Source: Rhizobium sp. J15 (GTDB lineage Bacteria; Pseudomonadota; Alphaproteobacteria; Rhizobiales; Rhizobiaceae). From it: a stretch of 59,009 nt of DNA. The stretch spans positions 1-59,009 of the forward strand of contig NZ_NWSX01000038.1 in NCBI RefSeq assembly GCF_002531825.1, read 5' to 3'. Shown here piece by piece: positions 32,944 through 41,655 of the stretch. Both the position numbers and the translations under genes were made by a program. The notes beneath the pieces are model-generated. The model saw only the letters and a list, made by a program, of their open reading frames with translations. It had not been told where the DNA came from and searched no databases. The first letter of the stretch is position 1, and each line of letters begins with the position of its first letter.

Positions 32944-33257
32944 TCACCGTTTCCTTCAGTTTTAATTTTGAATTAGTGGCGAAGGAAGGAATGTCAAATG
33001 GCCTGCGCAGTATGATTTCGCGCTGCCTCAATGGATTGGCGGCAGGCCGAAATAGAAGCCGTTATCCGCGATAGCCAAGCGCATCGGCGACGACCGCAAA
33101 GGCCGCTGAAGCGCGCGCGGCAGGACGCGGCACTCATGAAAATTTCTCATAGGTCCTTGCCACGGCTGCCATCTAATCGCGGCTGAAGCCGCGCACTAAC
33201 TATTCTGAACCAAGCCGGACGATCCCGTTCGCAACCGTAGGCACAAGAGGCACGATC
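32944..33257. other. Divergent intergenic region between the kaiC-like and cupin genes
   Basis: These 314 bp lie between divergent genes. An AT-rich patch at 32955-33000 (TTTTAATTTTGAATTAG) probably holds the kaiC-like promoter. I see no gene, repeat or palindrome of note. Confidence 0.4.
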
Positions 33258-33653
33258 ATGGAAATCAAACGAAACGGCTCGCAGCCCTCGGCCAAGGGGC
33301 CGACGGATTGGTTCACCGGCACGGTGCGCATCGACCCGCTGTTTTCGCTCACCCGTCCGGCACGCGCCGCCGGTGCCAGCGTCACTTTCGAGCCCGGCGC
33401 CCGCACCGCCTGGCACACCCATCCGCTCGGCCAGACGCTGATCGTCACCTCGGGCTGCGGCCGCGCCCAGCGCGAAGGCGGCCCCGTCGAGGAGATTCGC
33501 CCGGGAGACGTCGTCTGGTTTGCGCCTGGCGAGCGGCATTGGCACGGCGCAGCGCCGACGACAGCAATGACCCACATCGCCATCCAGGAACAGCTCGACG
33601 GCAAGGTCGTCGACTGGATGGAGCATGTCACCGACCCGGAATATCAAGGCTGA
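33258..33653 (+). CDS. Cupin-domain protein
   Basis: A 131-aa single-domain cupin. Metal-binding motif 1 is visible as TAWHTHPLGQTLIVTSGCGRAQREGG and motif 2 as PGDVVWFAPGERHWHGA. It resembles the small cupins annotated as mandelonitrile-lyase- or quercetinase-like, but no enzyme activity can be deduced. It lies 12 bp before an aldo/keto reductase on the same strand and is surely co-transcribed, a pairing common in proteobacterial detoxification operons. Confidence 0.88.
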   Translation: MEIKRNGSQPSAKGPTDWFTGTVRIDPLFSLTRPARAAGASVTFEPGARTAWHTHPLGQTLIVTSGCGRAQREGGPVEEIRPGDVVWFAPGERHWHGAAPTTAMTHIAIQEQLDGKVVDWMEHVTDPEYQG

Positions 33654-33665
33654 AAGGAAACGGCG

Positions 33666-34655
33666 ATGCAGAAGCGTCAACTCGGAAAGAGCGGACTTCA
33701 GGTCTCGGCCATCGGTCTCGGCTGCATGGGGCTGAGCTACGGTTACGGCCCGGCGACCGAACAGCGGGAAGCGATTGCGCTGATCCGCCAGGCTTTCGAA
33801 CGCGGCGTCACCTTCTTCGACACCGCCGAGGCCTACGGACCCTATAAGAACGAAGAGCTTCTGGGAGAGGCCCTGGCGCCCTTCCGCAGCGACGTGGTGA
33901 TCGCCACGAAATTCGGTTTCAACTTCGATGCCAATGGCGGCCAGAGCGGCCTGAACAGCCGCCCGGAGCAGATCCGCGCCGTTGCCGATCAGGCGCTGAA
34001 GCGCTTGAAAACCGATGTCATCGACCTGTTCTACCAGCACCGCGTCGATCCCGATGTTCCCATCGAGGATGTCGCTGGCACCGTCAAGGCACTGATATCG
34101 GAGGGTAAGGTCCGGCATTTCGGCCTCTCCGAAGCAGGCGTCCAGACCATCCGCCGCGCCCATGCCGTCCAGCCGGTGGCGGCGCTGCAAAGCGAATATT
34201 CGCTCTGGTGGCGCGAGCCCGAGCAGGAGATCCTGCCGGTGCTCGAAGAACTCGGCATCGGCTTCGTTCCGTTCAGCCCGCTCGGCAAGGGCTTCCTCAC
34301 CGGCGCGATCAGCGAGACGACGACCTTCGACAGCAAGGATTTCCGCAACATCGTGCCGCGCTTTTCACCGGAAGCGCGAAGGGCCAATCAGGCGCTGGTC
34401 GATCTGCTGTCGGAAATTGCCGCACGCAAGAAAGCCACCTCGGCCCAGGTCGCGCTCGCATGGCTGCTGGCGCAAAAGCCCTGGATCGCGCCGATCCCCG
34501 GCACCACCAAACCACACCGCCTCGAGGAGAATATCGGAGCCGCCGATGTCGAACTGACCGCCGATGACCTTGCCAGTATCGAAAGCGCGCTGGCCACCAT
34601 CAAGGTCGAAGGCGATCGTTACCCTCCGCATCTGCAGGCAAGGGTTAATCGCTAA
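33666..34655 (+). CDS. Aldo/keto reductase
   Basis: A 329-aa NADPH-dependent TIM-barrel oxidoreductase. The N-terminus is QKRQLGKSGLQVSAIGLGCMGLSYGYG, with the catalytic Tyr in TAEAYGPYKNEELLGEAL, the active-site His in DLFYQHRVDPDVPIEDV, and the cofactor loop IPIPGTTKPHRLEENIGA... (here APIPGTTK). This is the YakC/IolS-type group acting on small aldehydes and ketones. Second gene of the cupin operon, followed by a hairpin. Confidence 0.93.
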   Translation: MQKRQLGKSGLQVSAIGLGCMGLSYGYGPATEQREAIALIRQAFERGVTFFDTAEAYGPYKNEELLGEALAPFRSDVVIATKFGFNFDANGGQSGLNSRPEQIRAVADQALKRLKTDVIDLFYQHRVDPDVPIEDVAGTVKALISEGKVRHFGLSEAGVQTIRRAHAVQPVAALQSEYSLWWREPEQEILPVLEELGIGFVPFSPLGKGFLTGAISETTTFDSKDFRNIVPRFSPEARRANQALVDLLSEIAARKKATSAQVALAWLLAQKPWIAPIPGTTKPHRLEENIGAADVELTADDLASIESALATIKVEGDRYPPHLQARVNR

Positions 34656-34670
34656 AGATAACCTTCCGCC

Positions 34671-34693
34671 ATGCTCGGGCTTGTCCCGAGCAT
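34671..34693 (+). terminator. Hairpin after the aldo/keto reductase
   Basis: ATGCTCGGG-CTTGT-CCCGAGCAT, a 9-bp perfect stem 15 nt after the stop codon. No T-run follows; similar hairpins are dispersed in Rhizobium, so it may be a repeat that ends the transcript. Confidence 0.5.
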
Positions 34694-34791
34694 CTGCCCG
34701 GGTCGATAGGGCAGCAGATCCTCGGCACAAGGCTGAGGATAACGTAGAGCGGAGAACAAAACCCTTTGTGGCCGCATCTTCACCAGTCGGA

Positions 34792-35433
34792 TCATTTCCG
34801 CGGCGCCGGCGCATTCTCCTGAAAAGCTGGTATCGCCTCCAGCCTGCCGACAATGTCCGCAATATCAGGCCATCGGCCGAGATCGAAGCCCATGCGTCTT
34901 GCGCTGATCGCCTGCGGAAAGAGGAAGATGTCGGCCAGGCCAGGCCGGTCTCCGACGGTGAAGGAGCCTTGCCTGCGGCCGGCAATCATCGTCTCGACCG
35001 CAGTCAATCCCTCGCCGACCCAATGGCGGCTCCAGGCGGCAACGGCATCGGCGTCGGCTTGGAAGGCCGCCTTGAGATGCAGGCCGATCCGCGGCGGCAG
35101 CAGCGCATGGATCTCGGCTGCGATCGCGAGCGCAATCGAACGGGCCTGCGCCCTGCCTTCCGCCGTATCGGGCAGCAGCGGCGGCTCCGGTTGAACCTCG
35201 TCGAGATATTCGATGATCGCCAGCGACTGGGTGATGAGCTGGCCACTGTCCGTCAGCAAGGCCGGCACCAGCCCCTGCGGGTTGACGCTCCGATATCCGG
35301 CCTGCCGGCTTTCGGCATCTTCGCCGAGAATGCTCACCGGCAGCGCCTCGGCCGTCAGTCCCTTGAGCGCCAGTGCGATCCGGACCCTTGAGGTCGCAGA
35401 GGAAATTTCGTTCTGATAGAGTTTCACTGTCAT
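34792..35433 (-). CDS. Glutathione S-transferase, zeta / maleylacetoacetate isomerase-like
   Basis: A 213-aa GST. The N-terminal thioredoxin-fold domain has KLYQNEISSATSRVRIALALKGL, with a Ser-Ala-Thr-Ser-Arg stretch like the zeta-class S-S-x-S-x-R-V-R-I motif, then NPQGLVPALLTDSGQLITQSLAIIEYLDE. The C-terminal helical domain has the conserved DRPGLADIFLFPQ. No tyrosine-degradation genes are nearby, so isomerase activity is not proven; a detoxification role is possible. Confidence 0.85.
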   Translation of the reverse strand: MTVKLYQNEISSATSRVRIALALKGLTAEALPVSILGEDAESRQAGYRSVNPQGLVPALLTDSGQLITQSLAIIEYLDEVQPEPPLLPDTAEGRAQARSIALAIAAEIHALLPPRIGLHLKAAFQADADAVAAWSRHWVGEGLTAVETMIAGRRQGSFTVGDRPGLADIFLFPQAISARRMGFDLGRWPDIADIVGRLEAIPAFQENAPAPRK

Positions 35434-35447
35434 TCTCCCGGCTGAAT

Positions 35448-35597
35448 TCAGAAAAGTGGTTGCTCATGCGCGGAAGCAACCGCGGTTGCTGCCGTTACCA
35501 GGCCCGCCAGCGGCGACGGTTCGTGCGAGCTGACGTCGTAGATACATGGGGCGGTGAAGACCGCAGCTGCCAGAACGGATATAATCATCAATCTCAT
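35448..35597 (-). CDS. Small exported peptide, unknown function
   Basis: A 49-aa frame with start ATG at 35597 preceded by a strong GGAGG site 5-6 nt away. It begins MRLMIISVLAAAVFTAPCIY, a signal-peptide-like hydrophobic N-terminus, followed by a short polar region ending AHEQPLF. It sits between the ohr and GST genes on the same strand (14 bp from the GST start), so it is probably co-transcribed. I do not recognise the family. Confidence 0.6.
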   Translation of the reverse strand: MRLMIISVLAAAVFTAPCIYDVSSHEPSPLAGLVTAATAVASAHEQPLF

Positions 35598-35655
35598 TGA
35601 AGCCTCCGTCGGCGAGGCCCGGCCGGGCCTCGCCTGTTTCCTTTCCTCTGCCGCT

Positions 35656-36072
35656 TCAGGCAATGCTCAGCTCGACGTGGATATTTCCGCGTGTCGCCTT
35701 CGAATATGGGCAGGTCCGGTGCGCCTCGTCGACAAGCGCCTTGGCGACATCCGGCTCGATTCCGGGCAGGCTGACCTTGAGACGGGCCTGCAGAAAATAA
35801 TCGCCGTCCGTCGTTCCGAGATCGACTTCGGCATTCACCGCAGTCTCCGTGGGAATCCTGATCTTCAGCTTGCCGGCGGCAATGCCGATCGCTCCGATGA
35901 AGCAGGCGGACCAGCCGGCGGCGAAAAGCTGCTCGGGATTGGTGCCGGGCCGCGCGCTGCCGGGAGGCGAGAGCTTGATGTCGAGCTGCCCGTCGTTGCT
36001 TTGCGAAGCGCCGTCGCGCCCGCCGGTGGTGCGGGTCTTGCCGGTATAGAGAACCTTTTCGATCTTTGTCAT
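35656..36072 (-). CDS. ohr: Organic hydroperoxide resistance protein (Ohr/OsmC family)
   Basis: A 138-aa thiol peroxidase that reduces organic hydroperoxides. The Ohr signatures are KVLYTGKTRTTGGRDG at the N-terminus, the first catalytic Cys in AAGWSACFIGAIG and the second in AHRTCPYSKATRGN. The correct start is ATG 36072 (GGAG upstream); a longer frame to 36231 lacks support. No adjacent OhrR gene is present. Likely operon order: ohr, small exported peptide, GST. Confidence 0.95.
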   Translation of the reverse strand: MTKIEKVLYTGKTRTTGGRDGASQSNDGQLDIKLSPPGSARPGTNPEQLFAAGWSACFIGAIGIAAGKLKIRIPTETAVNAEVDLGTTDGDYFLQARLKVSLPGIEPDVAKALVDEAHRTCPYSKATRGNIHVELSIA

Positions 36073-36232
36073 GGAAACACTCCGTATATGGGTCGCTGAC
36101 GCGAGGAGATCGCTGTTGCGACCGGGTTGACGAAGTAAGTTCTGACCGGCCGATATATCCTGCATGTTTCCGAAATCGGCCGAAATGTCACAAAACGTAG
36201 CATCCGGTATCCGGGACATCTTTGCATACAAA

Positions 36233-36253
36233 CCGCCGGAAAATCTCCGGCGG
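36233..36253 (-). terminator. Hairpin after the histidine kinase gene
   Basis: CCGCCGGA-AAATC-TCCGGCGG, an 8-bp stem beginning 9 bp past the minus-strand kinase stop, followed on that strand by TTTGTATGC. It may be a moderate intrinsic terminator of the two-component operon, upstream of ohr. Confidence 0.55.
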
Positions 36254-36261
36254 CGCCGAGA

Positions 36262-37584
36262 TCACCGAAGGGTGACTTCCGCCGCAAGGCCGCCGCCGAG
36301 CCGATTGTAGAGCCTGAGCGAGCCGCCGAGCTTGGCCGTCAACTGCTGGGCGATCGCAAGGCCGAGGCCCGTGCCGCCGGTCTCGCGGTTGCGGGATTGC
36401 TCCAGCCGAAAGAACGGCTGCATGGCGGCTTCCAGCATATCATCGGGAATTCCCGGCCCGCGATCCATGACCGATATGACGACCGCCTTTTCGGCGTTGT
36501 GCTCGACGGTGATCTCGGCGGAGCCGGCAAACTTCAGGGCATTGTCGATGAAATTCGACAGGATGCGGCGTAGCGCATGCGGCCTGGTGAAGGCTGCGCC
36601 CTCAACCAGCCCGACGACAGTGACGGCCTTTCCGGTGTCCTGATAGTCGTAGGCTATGCTGTCGATGAACGAGGAGAGATCGATCCGAGCGTTCTTTTCT
36701 CCGCTGCCGTGGGCGCTGCGCGCATAGGCGATGCCGTCCTGCACGAGGCGCTGGATCTCGGCGAGATCACTCACCAGCTTGTCCTTCTCGGGCGAATCCT
36801 CCGCCATGTCGGCGCGCAGCCGCATGCGGGTGATCGGCGTCTGAAGGTCGTGTGAGATCGCCGCCAGTATCTGGACGCGCTCTTCGAGATAATGGGCGAT
36901 CCTCTCCCGCATCGCGTTGAACGCCCTCGCCGCATGCGCGACCTCGCTCGGCCCCGTCTCGCTCAGACCAGGGCCGTTCCTATCGGGATCGAGCGCGTCG
37001 GCGGCGGCGGCAAGCTCTCCGAGCGGCCGGATCGCCAGACGCACCGCGAACCAGGCGCAGAGGATGAGCAGCGCCATCTGGACGGCGAAGACATAAGGGA
37101 GCCATTCCGCAATCGGCATGACGCCTCTCGGCGTCACATCGATGGTGAGCGGGCTGCCGTCACTCAGCGTCATATGCGCCTGCAGCCGGTTCACCTCGCC
37201 CGGAATCCGTTCGACGCGGATCGGGAAGCGGTGCCTGACGGCGGCCTCTATCTTTCCCGCGATCTCCCTTCCCTTGCTGGAGGTGTCGGGCACGCCGGCA
37301 AGGCCAGGCCCAAGCTCGAAACGGTAGTTGCCGCGGCTCAGCCAATCAACGAGGTGACGGCGCTCTTCCGGTGGCAGCCGATCGAGAACGGCAACGGATG
37401 TCGCGACGTCGTTCTCCAGCGTGCCGAGCATCACCGCTTTGGCCGACATATAGCGCTCCATGTAGAGAACGCTGAAGGAGAGCCCATAAGCCAGCGCGAG
37501 GCCGATCAGCAGGATGAGAAAGATCCGCGACCGCAGCGTTCTCGGCCACATCAGGCCCGGCAGCCTGGAGATCGTCGTCCTCAT
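36262..37584 (-). CDS. Two-component sensor histidine kinase (EnvZ-like)
   Basis: A 440-aa inner-membrane kinase. One transmembrane segment lies at about residues 20-42, then a periplasmic domain of ~110 residues, a second segment (~165-185), a HAMP domain (RLAIRPLGELAAAADALDP), a HisKA box AAISHDLQTPITRMRLRADM with H245, and an HATPase (FIDNALKF, MDRGPGIPDDM, GGTGLGLAIAQQL). The start overlaps the response-regulator stop by 4 nt. The stimulus is unknown; proximity to ohr and DipZ could hint at envelope or redox stress but is not evidence. Confidence 0.93.
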   Translation of the reverse strand: MRTTISRLPGLMWPRTLRSRIFLILLIGLALAYGLSFSVLYMERYMSAKAVMLGTLENDVATSVAVLDRLPPEERRHLVDWLSRGNYRFELGPGLAGVPDTSSKGREIAGKIEAAVRHRFPIRVERIPGEVNRLQAHMTLSDGSPLTIDVTPRGVMPIAEWLPYVFAVQMALLILCAWFAVRLAIRPLGELAAAADALDPDRNGPGLSETGPSEVAHAARAFNAMRERIAHYLEERVQILAAISHDLQTPITRMRLRADMAEDSPEKDKLVSDLAEIQRLVQDGIAYARSAHGSGEKNARIDLSSFIDSIAYDYQDTGKAVTVVGLVEGAAFTRPHALRRILSNFIDNALKFAGSAEITVEHNAEKAVVISVMDRGPGIPDDMLEAAMQPFFRLEQSRNRETGGTGLGLAIAQQLTAKLGGSLRLYNRLGGGLAAEVTLR

Positions 37585-38321
37585 TGGCGCGGTTCCGAAA
37601 TTTCGACCGGAACCGAAAAGACATAACCTTCGCTGCGCACCGTCTTGATGTAAGTCGGCTCGCGCGCATCGTCTCCCAGGCGCTGCCGCAGACGGCTGAC
37701 GAGGAGATCGATCGAGCGATCGAAGAGCTCGGCGTCGCGGCCCTGCGTCAGGCTCAGAAGCTGGTCACGGTTGAGCACCCGCTGCGGATGGTCGATGAAA
37801 ACGCGCAGCAGGCGGTATTCGGCGCCGCTGAGCGCAATCGCCGTCCCTTCCTTATCCAGCAGGTGGCGAGCGACCGTATCGAGCCGCCAGTCACCGAAGG
37901 TCAGCAATTGCCCCGCCTCGCTGATCTGCAGGTTGGGCGGCAGCATGCGCGTGCGCCGCAGCACCGCCTTGATGCGGGCAAGCAGTTCGCGCGCGGCAAA
38001 GGGCTTGGCAAGATAGTCGTCGGCGCCCATCTCCAGCCCGAGGATCCTGTCCATCTCGTCGGTGCGGGCCGTCAGCATCAGGATCGGGATCGCCTTGTGC
38101 CGGCCGGCGCGCAGTTCGCGGCACAGCACCAGCCCGTCGTCGCCCGGCATCATTACGTCGAGCACGATCAGGTCGACGGCATTGGCGTCCAGAAAACTGC
38201 GCATCTGACGCCCGTCCGCGGCAACGCTGGTCCTCAGGCCATTCTTCTGCAGATAGCCCGAAACCAGCTCGCGGATTTCACGATCGTCGTCGACGATCAG
38301 GATGTGATCGACATGATCCAT
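37581..38321 (-). CDS. OmpR/PhoB-family response regulator
   Basis: A 246-aa regulator. The receiver domain (1-125) has the acidic pocket DDD near residues 11-13, phospho-acceptor D55 in VLDVMMPGDDG and Lys in DDYLAKPFAARELLAR. The C-terminal winged helix (~145-240) includes LSGAEYRLLRVFIDHPQRVLNRDQLL and VSRLRQRLGDDAREPTYIKTVRSEGYVF. It is the first gene of the kinase operon. Confidence 0.95.
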   Translation of the reverse strand: MDHVDHILIVDDDREIRELVSGYLQKNGLRTSVAADGRQMRSFLDANAVDLIVLDVMMPGDDGLVLCRELRAGRHKAIPILMLTARTDEMDRILGLEMGADDYLAKPFAARELLARIKAVLRRTRMLPPNLQISEAGQLLTFGDWRLDTVARHLLDKEGTAIALSGAEYRLLRVFIDHPQRVLNRDQLLSLTQGRDAELFDRSIDLLVSRLRQRLGDDAREPTYIKTVRSEGYVFSVPVEISEPRQ

Positions 38322-38434
38322 ATTTGCTATTCCTCAACGCTATGGCCGCGCCCACCGCCTCGTTCACGATATCGAAGCGCCAGACGCGACCTACGCATAT
38401 TCCGTTGGCCCGGGCAACGAGGCTCTGCCATCGA

Positions 38435-39487
38435 TCAGAAGCGATCGACGTCGATGACCGCCTGGGCGAAGGCCTGCGGCGCCTCCTGCGGCAGGTTGTG
38501 CCCAATGCCGCCGCCGATGGTGCGGTGCTCGTATCTGCCGGAGAACTTTCCGGCATAGGCGGAGGGCTCCGGATGCGGCGCGCCGTTGGCATCGCCCTCC
38601 ATAGTGATCGTCGGCACCGAAATCATCGGCAAGGCGGCAAGCTTCTTCTCATAGGCGTCGTATTTCGCCTCGCCTTCGGCGAGCCCCAGGCGCCAGCGAT
38701 AATTGTGAATGACGATGTCGACATGATCCGGATTTTCGAAGGCGGCGGCGGATCGGTCGAAGGTCGCATCGTCAAAATTCCACTTCGGCGAAGCCGTCTG
38801 CCAGATGAGCTTTGCGAAGTCATGAGTATTGCTCGCATAGCCCAGGCGGCCGCGCTCGGTGGCGAAATAGAACTGGTACCACCAGGCAAGTTCGGCCTTC
38901 GGCGGAAGCGGCTTCTCATTGGCTTCCTGGCTGCCGATCAGGTAGCCGCTGACCGATACCATGGCCTTGCAGCGCTCCGGCCAGAGCGCAGCCATGATGT
39001 TGGCGGTGCGCCCGCCCCAGTCGTAGCCGGCGATCACCGCCTTCTCGATCTTGAGCGCATCGAGCAGGGCGATCATATCGGCGGCAAGCGCCGAGGGCTG
39101 GCCGTTGCGCGCGGTCTTGTCATGCAGGAAGCGTGTCGTGCCGTAGCCGCGCAGATAAGGTATGATCACCCGGTAGCCGGCCGAGGCAAGCAGCGGCGCG
39201 ACATCGACGAAACTATAGATGTCATAGGGCCAGCCGTGCAGCAGCAGCACCACAGGACCGTCCGCCTTTCCCACCTCGGCATAGCCGATATCGAGCACAT
39301 CGGTCTTGATCTGCTTCAGCGCTTCGAAGGACGTATGGGTTCCCCGCTTTACATCAGGCAAGGCCGCAGCCGAAGCCGGCGCGGTCTGGGCAGCGGCCGC
39401 GCCGGCCACGCCGAATTCGACCGCCGCGAGGGCGATGGCTGTCATGCCGAAAAAGCGGCGGCGTTCATGGTTGATTTGCTCGGACAT
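38435..39487 (-). CDS. Tat-exported alpha/beta hydrolase (epoxide hydrolase / dehalogenase type)
   Basis: A 350-aa hydrolase with a twin-arginine-like leader (NHERRRFFGMTAIALAAVEF ... AAAAQT), suggesting folded export. The nucleophile elbow is AGYDWGGRTA, with Asp rather than Ser as nucleophile, as in epoxide hydrolases and haloalkane dehalogenases. The oxyanion segment is LLHGWPYDIYSF and the catalytic His is in GIGHNLPQEAP. The substrate is unknown. It is divergent from the dipZ-like gene. Confidence 0.88.
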   Translation of the reverse strand: MSEQINHERRRFFGMTAIALAAVEFGVAGAAAAQTAPASAAALPDVKRGTHTSFEALKQIKTDVLDIGYAEVGKADGPVVLLLHGWPYDIYSFVDVAPLLASAGYRVIIPYLRGYGTTRFLHDKTARNGQPSALAADMIALLDALKIEKAVIAGYDWGGRTANIMAALWPERCKAMVSVSGYLIGSQEANEKPLPPKAELAWWYQFYFATERGRLGYASNTHDFAKLIWQTASPKWNFDDATFDRSAAAFENPDHVDIVIHNYRWRLGLAEGEAKYDAYEKKLAALPMISVPTITMEGDANGAPHPEPSAYAGKFSGRYEHRTIGGGIGHNLPQEAPQAFAQAVIDVDRF

Positions 39488-39828
39488 CGGTCTCTCCTGT
39501 CGAATGGATCACGGCGCTCAAAAGACGTTCGGCTTGTATCGCCCGTATGTCACAAGCCGCGGTTTTTGAATGCGAATGTAAGCTCCGCCCGCCGAGATAC
39601 ATTCTGATACAATTGCGCTGCATCAGGCCGGTCATTGCGGCGTGCCGCCGCCTCTGCGGATAAGGCCATTTGTATTCTTTTGTATCGCAGGCGCTCCAGC
39701 GCAGTAGTTCGGTACATTTTCCCGCCAAACCAGACACATCGGAGATACCTCCGCCCGGCTACATCGCGCCGTTGCTGGTTCAGGCCCATCGCCGTCCAGA
39801 GCCCGATCAATCGGTTTCAAAGGAAACG
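39488..39828. other. Divergent intergenic region between the hydrolase and dipZ-like genes
   Basis: These 341 bp contain two divergent promoters and no convincing gene. GTATTCTTTTGTATCG and GATACATTCTGATACAATTG (about 39595-39685) contain repeated GTAT/ATAC half-sites that could be regulator targets. Confidence 0.4.
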
Positions 39829-41607
39829 ATGATGACACTTCTGATCATTGCCTATCTCGGAGGCGTGCTGACCATCCTCAGCCCGTGCATCTTGCCCATC
39901 CTCCCCTTCGTCTTCGCCCGCGCCGGCCAGCCCTTCGTCCGGAGCACGCTGCCGATGCTGGCCGGCATGGCCGCCACTTTCGCGCTCGTCGCCACGCTTG
40001 CCGCGGTCGGCGGCAGCTGGGCCATCCGCGCCAATGAATATGGCCGGCTCGCCGCGATCGTCCTGCTCGCCCTCTTCGGCGCCAGCCTGCTTTCCCCGCG
40101 CTTCGCAAGCACGCTTGCCCGGCCGATCGTCGATATCGGCAACAACCTCCTGAACGCCAGCGGCGGCGGGCGCACCGTCCCGACGGTCAGAAGCGCGCTC
40201 ATTCTCGGCGTCGCCACCGGCCTGCTCTGGGCGCCCTGCGCCGGGCCGATCCTCGGCCTGGTCCTGACGGGCGCGGCGTTGCAGGGCGCCAACCTGCAGA
40301 CCAGCTTCCTTTTGGTTGCCTATGCAGCCGGTGCGGCGACCTCCCTTGCCGTCGCCTTATCGGTCGGCGGAAAGATATTTGCCGCCATGAAGCGTTCGCT
40401 CGGCTTCGGCGATAGGATTCGCCAGGCACTCGGGGCCGCCGTGCTGGCGGGCGTCGCCGTCATCGCGCTCGGCCTCGATACCAGCCTGCTCGCCCGTCTC
40501 TCCTATGCCAGCACCGCGTCTCTGGAACAGGCCGTGCTCGACCGGCTGCATGCAAAGCCGCTCGCCGGCGCCTCCTCCGCGGTCGCAAGCAATGACGCCA
40601 CGATCGCCGCGGCCGATGCGCAGAAGCCCTTCCGCAGCGATTTGCCGGTCGAGGGTTCTGCGCCCTCGCTCGACGGCGCGGTCGAATGGCTGAACTCCAA
40701 GCCTCTTACGACCGAAGAGCTGCGCGGCAAGGTCGTCCTCGTCGACTTCTGGACCTATTCCTGCATCAACTGCATCCGCACGATCCCCTATGTCAGGGCC
40801 TGGGCGGAAAAATACGCCGATCAGGGCCTCGTGGTGATCGGCGTCCACGCCCCGGAATTCGCCTTCGAAAAGAAGATCGACAACGTCAAGAGCGCAATCG
40901 ACGACTTCAAGATCGGCTATCCCGTTGCCGTCGACAATGACTACAAGATCTGGCGCGCCTTCGAGAACAGCTACTGGCCTGCCGCCTATCTGATCGATGC
41001 CAAGGGCCAGATCCGCTACCATCACTTCGGCGAAGGCAACTACGGCAGAACGGAAAAGGCCATTCAGGACCTGCTGCGCGAAGCCGGCAGCGAAATGAAG
41101 GCAAGCGCGCCCGTCACGCCCGATGCCAAGGGCGTGGAAGCCGGTCCCGATCTCGGCAATATCCGCTCCGGCGAGACCTATCTCGGCTATGAGCAGGCGA
41201 CGAATTTCTCCTCTCCCGAAGGGCTGCAGGCGAACGCCCCGCAGAACTATTCGATTGCCGAGCCAGGCCTCAACGGCTGGGGCCTGTCCGGAACCTGGAC
41301 TGTCGGCAGGGACCAGGCGAGGCTCGACCAGGCAGGCGGCGGCATCACCTATCGCTTCAGCGCCCGTGACCTGCATCTCGTTCTCGGCCCCGGCGACGAC
41401 GGCAGACCGGTCCGCTTCCAGGTGAAGATCGACGGCAAGGTTCCGGGTGCAGACCACGGCTCCGATATCGATGCCGACGGCAACGGCACGGTCGCGGCGA
41501 CCAGGCTTTACCAGCTCGTCCGCCAGTCCGGCACCGTCACGGCCCGCAACTTCGAGATCCGCTTTCTCGATCCCGGCGTCCAGGCCTACGCCTTCACCTT
41601 CGGCTGA
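39829..41607 (+). CDS. dipZ: DipZ-type fused CcdA-thioredoxin thiol-disulfide protein
   Basis: A 592-aa membrane protein fusing three parts. Residues 1-230 form a CcdA/DsbD-type membrane domain with conserved C20 (SPCILP) and C137 (APCAGP). Residues ~270-415 are a TlpA-like thioredoxin domain with SCINCIRT (C312, C315). Residues ~440-592 form a beta-rich carbohydrate-binding-like domain (GWGLSGTWTVGRDQARLDQAGGGITYRF). It should carry reducing power from the cytoplasm to periplasmic thiols. Start ATG (39829 or 39832) follows AAAGGAAA. The next gene, 48 bp on, is a secreted hydrolase, possibly co-transcribed. Confidence 0.9.
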   Translation: MMTLLIIAYLGGVLTILSPCILPILPFVFARAGQPFVRSTLPMLAGMAATFALVATLAAVGGSWAIRANEYGRLAAIVLLALFGASLLSPRFASTLARPIVDIGNNLLNASGGGRTVPTVRSALILGVATGLLWAPCAGPILGLVLTGAALQGANLQTSFLLVAYAAGAATSLAVALSVGGKIFAAMKRSLGFGDRIRQALGAAVLAGVAVIALGLDTSLLARLSYASTASLEQAVLDRLHAKPLAGASSAVASNDATIAAADAQKPFRSDLPVEGSAPSLDGAVEWLNSKPLTTEELRGKVVLVDFWTYSCINCIRTIPYVRAWAEKYADQGLVVIGVHAPEFAFEKKIDNVKSAIDDFKIGYPVAVDNDYKIWRAFENSYWPAAYLIDAKGQIRYHHFGEGNYGRTEKAIQDLLREAGSEMKASAPVTPDAKGVEAGPDLGNIRSGETYLGYEQATNFSSPEGLQANAPQNYSIAEPGLNGWGLSGTWTVGRDQARLDQAGGGITYRFSARDLHLVLGPGDDGRPVRFQVKIDGKVPGADHGSDIDADGNGTVAATRLYQLVRQSGTVTARNFEIRFLDPGVQAYAFTFG

Positions 41608-41655
41608 GCCCGTTCTCCATCCAGACCTTCAACATCGACCATAAGGAGTGCCCCC

